NCBI GenBank assembly: GCA_963070105.1
Contig: OY718806.1
Coordinates: forward strand, 2,126,865-2,190,864
Source: Litomosoides sigmodontis
Lineage: Eukaryota; Nematoda; Chromadorea; Rhabditida; Onchocercidae
Length of the DNA stretch: 64,000 nt
Reading direction: 5' to 3'
Shown: positions 12,372 through 28,333 of the stretch, one piece after another
Position numbering within the stretch: the stretch's first letter is position 1
How the letters are laid out: each line of letters begins with the position of its first letter
Position numbers and translations under genes: made by a program
The notes under the pieces: generated by a model
What the model saw: only the letters and a program-made list of their open reading frames with translations
Told to the model about the DNA's origin: nothing
Databases searched by the model: none

Positions 12372-15300
12372 ATGGTACGCATAAGGTATAAATGCAATAG
12401 CTAAAATTCAATTCTACTCTATTCTTTCAAAGAAAAAAAAAAAGGATTTTTTTTTTAAAAAATCAGTGCCAAAAAAAAGGAATGATAAAATTAAGCAACA
12501 AATATTTTACCAGTTGCACGCCTATTTTATTCAGTGCCATCGTTTTGTATCAGATTTATAACGATAATAATCATGCAAATAATACTTATTGATCATTGAA
12601 ATATTTTTAATTCATTCAAACAATTACATATTAATTTGATAATTGGTGATTATAATTGAATTTATAGGAATTCCACCTTGGAAAAGTTAGCAAGAAAAAT
12701 AATTTAGGTAGATATTTGAAAGGGTGCTAATTATACAATCTTTCAAACAAGGGAAATAAGGAACAACAAAAGAAGAAGTGGTGGTAAAATTTTAGTCAAA
12801 CATTTGAAACAAATACTAAAATTCCTTGTAAACTAGATCATCATCATTTCCTCTCTGTGCGAGGAAAGCAAAACTAAAAATGAGCTGCTTTTCAAGATGA
12901 CTTGAATGACAAGAAAAAAAAAAAACAAAAACAAAAACAACCAACAGCTGAAAGTTCCACTCTACCTCAACAGTCTGCTAATAAAGTGATTCAGGTGAGA
13001 TATAATGATATAACATTAAGGTAAAGTGCATGTGAGAAATGAATGCTTGTAGAATTTTGCAAAGTGTAAAATTTGAAGCAATAAGTAACTTCATTTCAAC
13101 ATGAAATTCATCTTCATTTTGCAATAAACAAATTGAAATTTACAGAACACAAAAAATAAGGGCGGAAAAAAAATAAGAAACGAAAAAATAAGCTATGAGA
13201 AAAACTAATGCTCAAACACACATGAAACTTTTATACGGCTTAATGAATTAGCAGTAATTTTTTTTTATCACTTATACTTTCCTTCAATCTTTTTATTTTT
13301 ATTATTTTTATTTTTTGTCACATCTAATTTAGGCGAAAAAAAGCAACGTGTAAATTTCATTTTCTTTTCTTTCCTTTTCATTTCTATCGTCGAAAATTTG
13401 ATAAGGAATTTATGCTATCAGTACAAAAAAGCTTTGAGTGATAGAGAGATCAAGTTAATAATATTCAGGGAAAACAGCACACTACTCCGTCTTTACTGAT
13501 CGTTTCTACTTGCTTGGTAGTTTTATGAATTGGTATCCAACGATGGGTATTAATCATTGCTTCTTCTTCGGCAAACGGGAAAGAAATCGATCATTAATTC
13601 AAAATTTTTTTTGGTCAATAAATTTGAAACACTTCATTTAAATCGTCTATTGAAGCACTGGATGAAAGAAAAGAAAGCAACAGTTGTTATTGATTGAATC
13701 TAGGCAAATGAAATTCAACGGATGTCAAAAACCAAAAAAATATGTAATGCTTAAAAAAAAGCTTTTTTTTTCAAAATATAATTTTGAAATTATTTTCGAT
13801 GAAAATTTTCTGCAAAATTAGCATTACATCTATCTTTTTTACATCTCTCTATGCTTCAAATAATTTAAAAGAATGAATTAAAAAGAAAAGGTTTATTTTT
13901 TTTAAAAAAAAAACAAATTACAATACTGAAGCAATCAGTATTGTAATTTGTTTTTTTTTAAAAAGGGAGAGGACAAAGAACGAAAAAAAAAAGCAAAATG
14001 GAAGAAGTAAATATTTCGTTATGGAGTTGTTAAAATGAATGAGAACAAAAAAGGAAATTTTTTTGATAAAATATCTTCGTTGAATTGAAATTATTATATG
14101 CGTATTTAAATGTAATTAAAAAATTTTTGTGTATTTAATGACTGTAAGGTATTTGATAAAATTCTACGATTAGAAGTTAGAGTAAGCATAAGCCATGTTA
14201 CTTGAAGAGGTTAGTCATTTCGTTCATCATCGTTACCATCAATAATCCTTTTTTTTTTTCCTCTTCCTCGTGAAATAATTTCAATTTTAGGATTACTTTT
14301 GAAGTGCACTTAGTTGAAAAAAATTGAGTGAAATTGGCACTTTAAGCTACCGATTCACATTACAAATCGGCAAGAGGATGTGAATGAATCAAAGCAAAAT
14401 AACTTTTTGAAAATTGTTATCTCAACTCTTCGTCTTCTCATTAGCAATCGATTTTTGCACTAACCATTTTTATACCGAACGTTGAAAAAAAAAAAAAGAA
14501 AACAGAAAGGACGAAACAGAAAAAGATATGAAATGAAATCACAAGAAAAAAAAACCGAAATACTTCAGGCAATAATTGCGAACTCTAACTTTCTAAGCTA
14601 TCCTATCACTTCCAACTTCTCTTACTTTCAAAAATTCACCTCTTCCGATCAACATCTATCAGCACTCCTCCGGAAACATCTCATTTTACATTTTTGATAT
14701 AAATTACTTTCAAAAAAAAAAAAAAAAAAAAAAAACGAAATGAATTATTGAATGCACTCAAAAGTGATTCGCAAATTCTCCACCTTGTACCAGCAGTTTT
14801 GAGAATGAAATGATTAAAATCAATGTGTATAAAGTAACGATACGCCTAGCACAACTACAATTTTGATAATACTTTTGAGGAAATTTATTAAATAAAATAT
14901 CAGAAAAGAAAAATATATTTATTTTTGAGTATTTAATTTATAAACAATATAGAAAAATATTTCATTATTGATTTATCAATGAATTTTCTGTTTCTTTTTT
15001 TTTGTATTTTTAATAATTCATCGTTAGATATATTAGGATCGAAGAAACGGGAACAGATTTTTTCGTTGAGGATTTTCTCATTCTTCAATATGCTGGCATT
15101 CACTGCACTTATTTCACTTTGTTAATTAACTGATCAAAATTGCTTAAGGGAAATTTTGCCGTATGAACATAACTACCTTGGAGATGTGTATGGTATTTTT
15201 GTTTAAATTTCATTATTAGAAATTGCTGATTAACGCATTATTAATTTTAGTAATTAATTTTTTTGTGTAATTAATTTTGTACTTTAAAATTACATTTAAC

Positions 15301-15825
15301 AAATTTCGCTTGCACTCAGAGAAGTTTTCATTTTCTAGATTTTTGCTCTTCCTCACAAAGCTATGTTTCATGAAATTTTAGTTTTTGTTTTCTTATTAGC
15401 TGTTTGCTTCATGATGATTTCAATTAAACATTGAAGATAATTATAAAAATTTTAGGTGTTCCCCTCGTTCGCATGCTCACTTTTGCCCCAAATTTCATCT
15501 ACTTCTAAAATTTTTTCCTTAGCTTTTACACACAAATCATCCTACTTTGCTCCTCGCCAGCTTATGCTTCATTTGCAGTATCATAAAAGTTTCCCGAACA
15601 TGTCCAATTATGTATTTTTTGAAAATTTCAGCATCTTATAAGTTATCTTCAGATGTCATATTTTCATCAATGTTGATAGGAATAATTGAAAAATTTTTTC
15701 ACAATTTTCAATCAATATATTTTATGCAACATTACACTTTTCAAACAAACAAATACATTCGCTCGAGTAGGAAGGAAAAAGGAAAAAAAAAAACGGGGGC
15801 TAATTTCAATTACTTGTCCTTACAG
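12372..15825. other. Intergenic region, AT-rich
   Basis: Upstream of the channel gene and downstream of the poly-Q gene. It holds many poly-A/poly-T runs and one strong inverted repeat near 13901-13963. Open frames at 14482-14697 and 15456-15831 look like chance, having low-complexity composition and no splice context. I see no supported gene. Confidence 0.5.
13901..13963. repeat. Near-perfect inverted repeat (hairpin)
   Basis: The left arm (about 13901-13929) ends ACAAATTACAATACTGA. The right arm (about 13935-13963) begins TCAGTATTGTAATTTGT. They are separated by only five bases (AGCAA). The arms extend into an A-run and T-run and pair over about 29 bp. The mixed-sequence part (17 bp) is exact, so this is more than an A/T-run coincidence. 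Confidence 0.85.
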
Positions 15826-15912
15826 CTATAATATTTCCAGTCTTCCGGAAACATGAATAATCTCATCCTTCTTGGATTTGCTGTCATCAGAAGAAGGTGA
15901 GGAGCATTCCGG

Positions 15913-15950
<38 letters not shown>

Positions 15951-15961
15951 GCTGTTGTTGC

Positions 15962-15995
<34 letters not shown>

Positions 15996-17474
15996 GCGTA
16001 GGATTCTCTCTGTTAAGATATTGCGCGTGAAGGCGCTTGATAAGATTTAATGTTGCCATGGATATCCGTCCTTTCAGGTCATCAAAGTTATCAGTGAGTG
16101 TTGCTTGAGTTGATCGTGTCGGAATTAGTTTTGTTTCGTGCATAACACGTTGTTCATTTGATGAATTAGATAACGCTGTTGCATTCTCTTCTGCAAATTA
16201 ATTTATATGTTAAATAATTTAATTAAAATAATTTTTATCAAATGGAAAACTAACGATTCCAAAGGTTTCATCAATTTAAACCTTCAAAAATTTTATCATC
16301 ATCATAACATTCAAATTCAATGATTTTATCAAATTCATTTATCAAAATTTATAGTTAAATGAATATTAAAGCGCAATAATTTTTATCAAATGGAAAACTA
16401 ACGATTCCAAAGGTTTTAGCAATTTAAACCTTCAAAAATTTTATCATCATCATAACATTCAAATTCAATGATTTTGTCAAATTCATTTATCAAAATTTAT
16501 AGTTAAATGAATATTAAAGTGCACAACAAAAATTTGTTTCAAAAATAAAATTTATTTTTTAAGCAATAAATTGCTATATTATATTGAATGAATGAAATTG
16601 CAAATTATTTGCTTTTGAATGTTATTGAAAAACTAAAAGTGATTTTAATTGGCTTACCTTCTTGTAACCATTCCTGATCATCTAATATCCTAATAATGCT
16701 GCTAATTGAAGAGTTTATTGCCACTGAGATATCCGTTTCATTCTCAAACGAATTATTTCTAGAAAATGTAGATGACAACTAATTTGCTACAAGAAATCAT
16801 TTCAAAAAAACTTTTCTTCATTTCAAACAAATGTTAAATTAAAACTTACTTTTGATCTATTGTTTTGATATCCGCCTTCACTGAAATATTGCAAATTCAT
16901 GTAAATTTACTTTATCATTAATTAAATTTTAATAATATCAATACTTTAAAAATTATGTTTTGCTAAAAAAAAACGAGCAAATTTAATAGCATAAAGAAAT
17001 ATGAGTTAAATTGTTTTCCTCTCAGTTATCTGAAAGAATTGATATCCCTCTGTTGAAAGCTATCAATAAGGAAAAAGCAAGAGGGTTCATAAAAATTTTA
17101 TTGCTAACATAACATTAAGCTTGGAAAGCAAAATTACTATTGCAAAAGTTTTACAGAAACTTCGTGCATGAAAATAAATTAATGAATTCGTTTTCCATGC
17201 ATACTTTATTTGTTGTGTAATGTTTTACCCGATAAAATCACCGTAACCATCACTTACTACACTGATAACGTTTGAAAAATCCGCGTCATCTTATTGATAT
17301 CATTTTACATTGCATGATAATAAAGCTAAACTTTATGCTATTATTACTTTTTTTTTTAATTTTTTACTTGCTACAGCTTAGATATACAAAATTGTTGTAA
17401 TAAAATAAGAGTAAATATTTACCGTCAATAATGATGAAGATAACAGTTAGAATAGGTGGGAAAGGAAAGTACAT
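15826..17474 (-). CDS. Small secreted protein with 28-residue polyglutamine tract
   Basis: Not a family I recognise. Four phase-consistent exons: 17423-17474, 16850-16880 (31 nt), 16658-16758, 15826-16190, giving 182 aa. The start is the ATG at 17474. It opens a hydrophobic signal peptide (MYFPFPPILTVIFIIID), and exon 1 ends at a phase-1 GTAAAT donor that fits the 31-nt exon exactly. The mature part has several N-glycosylation sequons (NNS, NET, NSS, NAT), then a segment with LKGRISMATLNLIKRLHAQY. Next come 28 consecutive Gln (26 CAA, 2 CAG), then an acidic/Ser-rich tail ending VSGRLEIL. There are no cysteines before the tract and one just after it. The single Lys-Arg and Gly-Arg sites could be processing sites, but nothing else suggests a neuropeptide precursor. 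One intron carries a 148-bp duplication. Exon 1 and the micro-exon are the least certain parts. Confidence 0.6.
15913..15996 (-). repeat. (CAA/CAG)28 coding repeat
   Basis: On the minus strand, 84 nt of uninterrupted glutamine codons: 26 CAA with two CAG interruptions. It lies in frame inside the last exon of the secreted protein gene. Confidence 0.95.
16227..16522. repeat. 148-bp direct tandem duplication
   Basis: Two adjacent copies, about 16227-16374 and 16375-16522, both beginning AATAATTTTTATCAAATGG. They differ at only a few positions (for example TTTCATC against TTTTAGC, and GCGCA against GTGCA). The duplication lies in the last intron of the poly-Q gene. Confidence 0.93.
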
Positions 17475-18600
17475 TAAAATGAAAAAAAAAATCGTTTTTT
17501 TATTACCAAAATTTAAATGGTTTAAATTTAGGAAATTATTTTCTGGAAAAATTTATGAAAATTGGGACAACAGAAGACGATATTGAGCGTTTGGTGATGG
17601 CGATGTGTTGTAGTGGACAACTGCTGATGATGTTTGCTATTATTATATATTTCAATCGAAATGGATCATTAGCCAGAAAACCAGTCGACAACCTGAGATC
17701 CACTCAATCATTGTTATGTTTGACCGCATCCTGTTTCCGACCAGTTAACTCATCGTTTGTTTGTTTGTGTTTATTTGTTTATTCAAATTATATGCATTAA
17801 CATGAATGTGTTATTGTATGAAATTACTCTTGAATATTATGAATACTGAAATTTAAAAGTTGTACAGCTAAAAATTTTTGGAAAATTTTCGATTATTTAA
17901 GTACTTTTTTATTGCTAAGCGTTTGTTCAACTCATGTTGTTTTTTTTTGGCTATATTTTGAATGATTTTTTACTAGTACATTAATTTTTGTATTATTACG
18001 AAATGAACTGCAATTGCTATAAATGACATTAAATTTATCGAACCAATCATCGTGGAAATTTATAATTACAAAGATTAAAGATCACTTAAAATGTCACTAT
18101 TTGAAATTAAATATGATTTTAGCAAAATGTTTGCAACAAGCCATTTTTTTTTTTAGAATCACTAATCTATCCATCTGTCTTTCACAATTCAATCACACCG
18201 GGTGAATTGCATTTACCGTCGTTGTTATCAAAAGCTAATTTTTGCATTACCAATTTCAACACCAGTGCTTTTGCATTATCAAATGATTGGCTTACAAAAT
18301 TTGACAGTGCAAAAAAGGAAAATGATACACAAAAATAAGAAACAAATTTTATTGAATTCATTTTGTTTACTTTTAACTGCAAATATCATAATGATAATTG
18401 TATGATGCAACAAGACCATTACTAATCATGCTTTATTTAGCTAATTAAATTACACGTGTAAATTTCACTGATAACTTTTCAACAAAACTACTTTAAAACA
18501 TTTGTTGTACGATTTACGCAAAAAAAAAGGAGCAGAAAATGATCTGAAATGGAAGACAAATAGAAAAAATGATTGAAAAGGAATCTCATCGATAAAATAA
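17475..18600. other. Intergenic region between the poly-Q gene and its upstream neighbour
   Basis: Probable promoter region of the poly-Q gene (minus strand) and 3' flank of the gene ending at 18601. A plus-strand open frame at 17555-17800 has a fairly coding-like first part (TTEDDIERLVMAM), but it has no extension, splice partner or recognised family, so I do not call it. Confidence 0.45.
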
Positions 18601-21031
18601 TTAAGTGGAGATATTCGTAAAATTTGAATGAGCTAATGCAATTATAATTTTTTCATTTTTTGCTGTTAAATTTCCAATAACGGTAAGAATTGTTGGCTGA
18701 TCATTGGTGTCAGATTGATGTGTTTGCGCACATTTCATTTGCATACTTTCAGGTATTGCATTGAATGTGCAACCAGCGTTGATGATTTGACCGGTTGATG
18801 TTAAGCCCATAATGACCGATGCAAAATGTGCGGTTGCTACCGGTGAACATTTGTCAACGCTATTAGCAATTATGAATTCACCGTGTGCAGTTAAACCGGT
18901 AACAATTGCATTACTGCAATCACATTTCGCATTATCATTTTCACATTTCGTCTGATTGAAATCTTCCAAAATTTCCGACATTAATGTTGAAACAGCAACT
19001 CCTTCGTTGGCATTCATCGTGCGACACACCGCCGTATTTTCCTCATTGCTACAAACACTCATTTCTTGGCCGATTATTTTCATGCTTAAACCATCAACGA
19101 TCACACTTCCGTCATGTGTTAAACCGATTATAATTCGATCATCTAAACAATGGTTATCAGTAAGAGATAAATTAGCACTTCCAGCAACATTATTTAATTT
19201 GCATCATTTCAGATGTAAAAGTAAAATTGAGCACTTTCGCCATTCGTGCACCATCAAATAATGATGCATGTTTGAATGAATGAATGATAATGCTATCACT
19301 ATCACTACTATTATGTTGTGAGACATTTGAGTGCAATGATGAATGACAGTTTTATCTAATTTAAAATTATTTGAAATTTAACAGCAAGTACCATTAAATA
19401 ATGATGGTTCAGGAGGTTCAGTGGAAAATTGCTCATCGTCTGATGCATGCAACTGTTGATGAATTGTTTCAGTGATGCTGATCGCTTCTTCTCCATCCCG
19501 TTCACTTTCATCATTTACCACTTCTTGATAAGCTTCAACTGATGAAAATTGTTCAATGTTACTGCGTGCAGCTGTTGGTTGAGGAGAATCGTGCTGCACG
19601 CTGCTTATTACAGATGAAGCTAGAAGTTCGGTGGTAGTAGTAGTAGTAGTAGTAGTTGGAAGTAATGATTGATTTGTGGAACACAGATCAGTTGTCGTTT
19701 CTGCCGATGTTGTTGGTGGTGTTGCATCGGTCATTTTCATCACGTTCGATGAATTATTGATTGAAAATGAAGTGTTTTGTGAAGTCATATGAAATGACAT
19801 TGTTGAATCTGAGAGTATGAAACTGTATGGTGTGGAAAGGAAGGAAAAAAAAAAGTGAATTATGTTGAAGTTAATTGTTGTTCAAAGAAGTTAAATTAGA
19901 TCGTGTGCTCTCCTTTAGCATCATTACCCTGAATGTTTTCGTTTATTGATTTCTAGCATAATTTCCAAAAAGAAAAAAACGAAAAATTACTTGGAAATTC
20001 CACTTAAACTTTTTTGATAAAAGAAAATTTTCAAAAATATGCTAATATAAAATAGTTTGCAAAAGTTTTCCCTTTAGCTCTAATTTGTTTTAATGTTTGA
20101 GAATGTATGAAACTTACGATCAGGTGATTGTACAGATTGAACTTTGTAGACAAATTTATGATGATGTACATCAATCGTTGAATCTTCTTCCTCCTCTTCC
20201 TCCTCCTCTGCTTCAACTGAAACAAATGCCGCTAACTTGAAAAATCACACATTTTCAAATTAATTTAGCTTAAGCTAAAATACATTTGCATTTCTTTCAA
20301 TTATTATGATGAAATAAAAGGATTAAAAGAGAGAGAAATTCTTGCATTTTAAACCTGAAATTGTTAAAATAGTACGATATGAATGATGTTCTACATGAAC
20401 TTTCCGAACAAAACGGATAGTCAGTTCAACCAACGACTGGAAAAAAACGTAAAACATTCCAAAGATACAGAAAAACGAAAACGGAAAAAAAGGAATTAAT
20501 ATAATTCATTTATAAATTTAGCGCCAAATAATCAACTTGATAACAGTTAAGTAATTCATGATATCGTTAATTGTATTCTGATTGAATGATTCGCTCACTG
20601 TTGTACAATTCGTGTGAAACGATGACGAGAGAGGATGAAGGAACTTTTTAAAATTTATTATTTAAACAATGCAAAATTATCATCCATACCAATTGATGCA
20701 CAACACGAAGATCAATGAAGGAAATTTCATAAGATTTTTGAAGACAAAATGATTTGCGTGGAAAAACTTTCAACAGCAAAATTCCATAAGAGATTACGAT
20801 TGAAAAATCTTTTTTTTGTGTGATTTTTTTAGGCTTTTACAAAATGACACATTTTTTTTTAAATTGTTATCCCTCAAAAATTACACCATAAAAAAAGTAG
20901 CACAAATGCATTAATAATTGTATGAAAAATAAAATTTTAATTTAAAACAGATGAAACCATTTTAAAAAAATCAAAAATAAAATTGAAAAAAAAACGGAAA
21001 ATTTACCGTCTGAATTTATATTTTCAGCCAT
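18601..21031 (-). CDS. Unrecognised protein with acidic segment, Ser/Thr-rich middle and degenerate GLT repeats
   Basis: No family recognised. Phase-consistent exons: 21007-21031 (start MAENINSD), 20690-20808, 20355-20436, 20118-20216, 19392-19808, 18601-19142, giving about 427 aa. The order is: a basic/hydrophobic stretch (SYEISFIDLRVVHQL, LTIRFVRKVHVEHHSYRTI); seven consecutive Glu followed by HHHKFVYKVQ; a Ser/Thr-rich exon with nine consecutive Thr; then a cysteine-rich C-terminal exon. That last exon has four degenerate repeats: IIIGLTHDGSVIVDG, AIVTGLTAHGEFIIA, SVIMGLTSTGQIINAG and VIGNLTAKNEKIIIA. Weak points: the first two exons use poor acceptors, and the donor at 19392 (GTACTT) is weak. 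If that donor is not used, the fifth exon ends at a stop at 19378 and the last exon belongs to another gene. The repeat exon and the 20118-20436 exons are the best supported. Confidence 0.45.
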
Positions 21032-21353
21032 TGCTTCGTTGCTATTGCAAAATTGATAACTGATAGCAGTGATAAGTTCAGCGATAGTATTGTGGAAGGA
21101 AGATAGTGCAAGTAGAATGTAGCAAAAATTATAAATTATTTTCAATTAGATAAGTTTAATTTTACTACCGAATTACTATTTTGTTAAAAAATTTAAGAGC
21201 ATAATTTGAAATTGAAGGGATTGAAAAGATTAAATTAGTACAGCTTGCTCATATATTTTGCTTAGAGCAAAGTGAAAGGGTTCTTGCTTTTTTTCCTCTT
21301 TGTTTTTTTCCATTTTAAAAGAGGTGGTACGAAAATGAAATTTTTAGCCGTAT

Positions 21354-21354
21354 G

Positions 21355-21419
<65 letters not shown>

Positions 21420-21477
21420 TGTGTGTACATGTGTGTGTGTGTGCGTGTATGTGTGCGTGTGTGTGTGTGTGCGTGTG
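21354..21477. repeat. Compound (AT)n(GT)n microsatellite
   Basis: A pure AT run to about 21378 is followed by about 100 bp of GT with a few A or C interruptions. Long open frames on both strands here are products of the repeat. Confidence 0.97.
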
Positions 21478-23099
21478 ACGTGGTTGCTAAACACTGAGCA
21501 TTCTAGTCCTTCAACTTTTCCACTCATTCACGTTACATTCTCACTTATAGGCACACACTCACACGCATGCACACTCAAGGAGAATTTTAAAAAATTAAAA
21601 ATTTTAATTTCAAAAAAAATGGAACATATTTATATCATAAAAAGCATATATACATAAGTGCAAAATAATTTACGATGATATTTTTAACTAAAAATTTGAA
21701 TTTTTTTCATTTTTTTTTTTAAAAAAGACAATTGCTATTGCATTTTTACTTTATTTCTCATACATTTTTTACTGCAATTTAAAAAAAAAAACTGCGAAGT
21801 AAGAGACAACAAAATGGAAATTAGCTTATCGACAATTTTAAGCAAAACTAACTACAACAGGACTGCTTCAACTAAAACAAAACTACGCTTTCTATTAAAT
21901 TTTAACGCTCATATTTAATGTTCGTTTCGTTTCACGTCAAATTACCTCTTTTTTTTGTTAAACTTTTTTCGTAATACATAGAATGCGTTGTTACGCAACA
22001 TGGGTGTAATGTGTTGGATGTGCTTCAATAATCAAATTTTTGTTAAATTTAGCGTAATTCTCAAAATAATTCTCTAATTTTTGAAGTGCTTTGAGAAAAA
22101 TAAAATAAAATATTTGAAATCTCTCAGTTTTTTTTTTTTTTTTTTTTGTAAAGAAAGAGGAGGAAAAATCATTCATTGGAGAAAGATAATGTCATAGCTT
22201 TATTGTTTGTTACAAAAAACAAAAAAGATTTTCCTAGTGACTTTGCAATTTAAAAAAAAAAAAAAAGAAAGGAGAAATTGTTTAGTTTGAAGTGCTAATT
22301 GGAAAAAAGCTAATGCGCTGTGATTGCTATTCATTATTCATTATCACTACGTCGAGAACAATGAAGTATCATTTATCAGCATTATCACCATATTATCTTC
22401 ATCTACAATGATGGACACGCTGAAAGTGTCCTAGCAATTAATTTGTATGAATAAAAATGACATTTTCTAATTGTTCAAGAAGAATATTTGCATAAAAATA
22501 CTGCATAAATTTAATTACCATTTTCGATTTATTTCATTTCAAATTAATTAACAAAAATTTATAGCTAATTCACGCTAAATTAAATTTACAATTTAGTTCA
22601 TTCATTTATTTACATTTTAGCCGAAGTTTTTCGTTTTTTTTCCTTGAAAAGAAAAAGTGGAAATTTTCCATTCACTAATTTATTCCTAATACAAATAATG
22701 TAGCATCAAATTTTTAAGTCAATCTTTGCCAATTAATTTAAAGCATTAAATTAATTCATAAAATGTCAATTTTAATACTTATATAAAAATTGAATGGGTG
22801 GTTGCTTTTTTCCTTTAAATTACATAAATATTTCTTGCATTTGGTAATTGTCAGCAAAAATCACTGATTATGCTTTTATGAATCAATTTATGAATTTATG
22901 AAAATTATTTTCAGCAATGGTCAATCATCAAAGTTAACTTTTGCTTTTTTCATTTGCAAATTTTAATTCATTAAAGGAATAACTAATTTTTTAGGAAATG
23001 TAAATTGCAATTTGCTTTGCAATTAGAATTCATTTACGAAAACTATCGACGCGTTTCTTTTTGTTTTTTTATTAAGTGATTTATTGATTGATTTATTGG

Positions 23100-23123
23100 T
23101 CGATCGATCGATCGATCGATCGA
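23100..23123. repeat. (TCGA)n tetranucleotide repeat
   Basis: Six uninterrupted self-complementary TCGA units, followed by CTGAATGATTGACTGGATC. It sits about 450 bp upstream of the nuclear receptor start. Confidence 0.95.
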
Positions 23124-23244
23124 CTGAATGATTGACTGGATCAATGTAAGTGCACCCTGCTGTTATTCGTCGTGATGGACCAACGTTTTTGCAATATTCC
23201 CACGTGACGAGAGGAGGATGAGGAGGAGGATATCATGTGGGATA

Positions 23245-23268
23245 GCTAATAATTCATGAATATTTAGC
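23245..23268. promoter_or_regulatory. Imperfect palindrome in the nuclear receptor 5' flank
   Basis: A 24-bp dyad with arms GCTAA and TTAGC around the perfect core ATTCATGAAT, with only the two central-arm pairs mismatched. It lies about 300 bp upstream of the receptor ATG. It could be a dimer-binding element; this is inference from symmetry only. Confidence 0.3.
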
Positions 23269-23573
23269 TTCGTTATCTGCAAGAAGCCACTAATGCCATG
23301 CGCAAATCACACGTCACGCATTGATTTTGAGAATTTGAGAATTTGTACGGTGCAGACGGATGGCAAACACCGACGATGACGGACGGCAACATTTCGCGAA
23401 ATTTGCACTCCAACGACTAGCATGAAATATGCTTTTTCTCACATCCTAAATTTTCCAATTTATCCTCACTTCTCTCAAACCATCTTCAAATGATCATTTT
23501 AAATTGACGCCAAATTTATTAACGTTGCAAAAGCAAAAGAAAAAGTGAACGAAAAAAAAAAACGATTTACATT

Positions 23574-28333
<4,760 letters not shown>

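Larger units (their letters stand above)
21032..23573. other. Intergenic region upstream of the nuclear receptor, divergent
   Basis: AT-rich divergent interval between the unknown minus-strand gene and the plus-strand nuclear receptor. It contains the TA/TG microsatellite, a (TCGA)n run, and a less AT-rich block at about 23130-23400 that probably includes the receptor promoter. I see no coding exon. Confidence 0.5.

Noticed and set aside
17555..17800. Plus-strand frame containing TTEDDIERLVMAM
   Set aside because: Faintly like an enzyme C-terminus, but it is an isolated frame without acceptable exon partners and lies in the promoter of the minus-strand gene.
21315..21657. Open frames of alternating Tyr/Ile and Cys/Val or Thr/His on both strands
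   Set aside because: They are translations of the AT/GT microsatellite.
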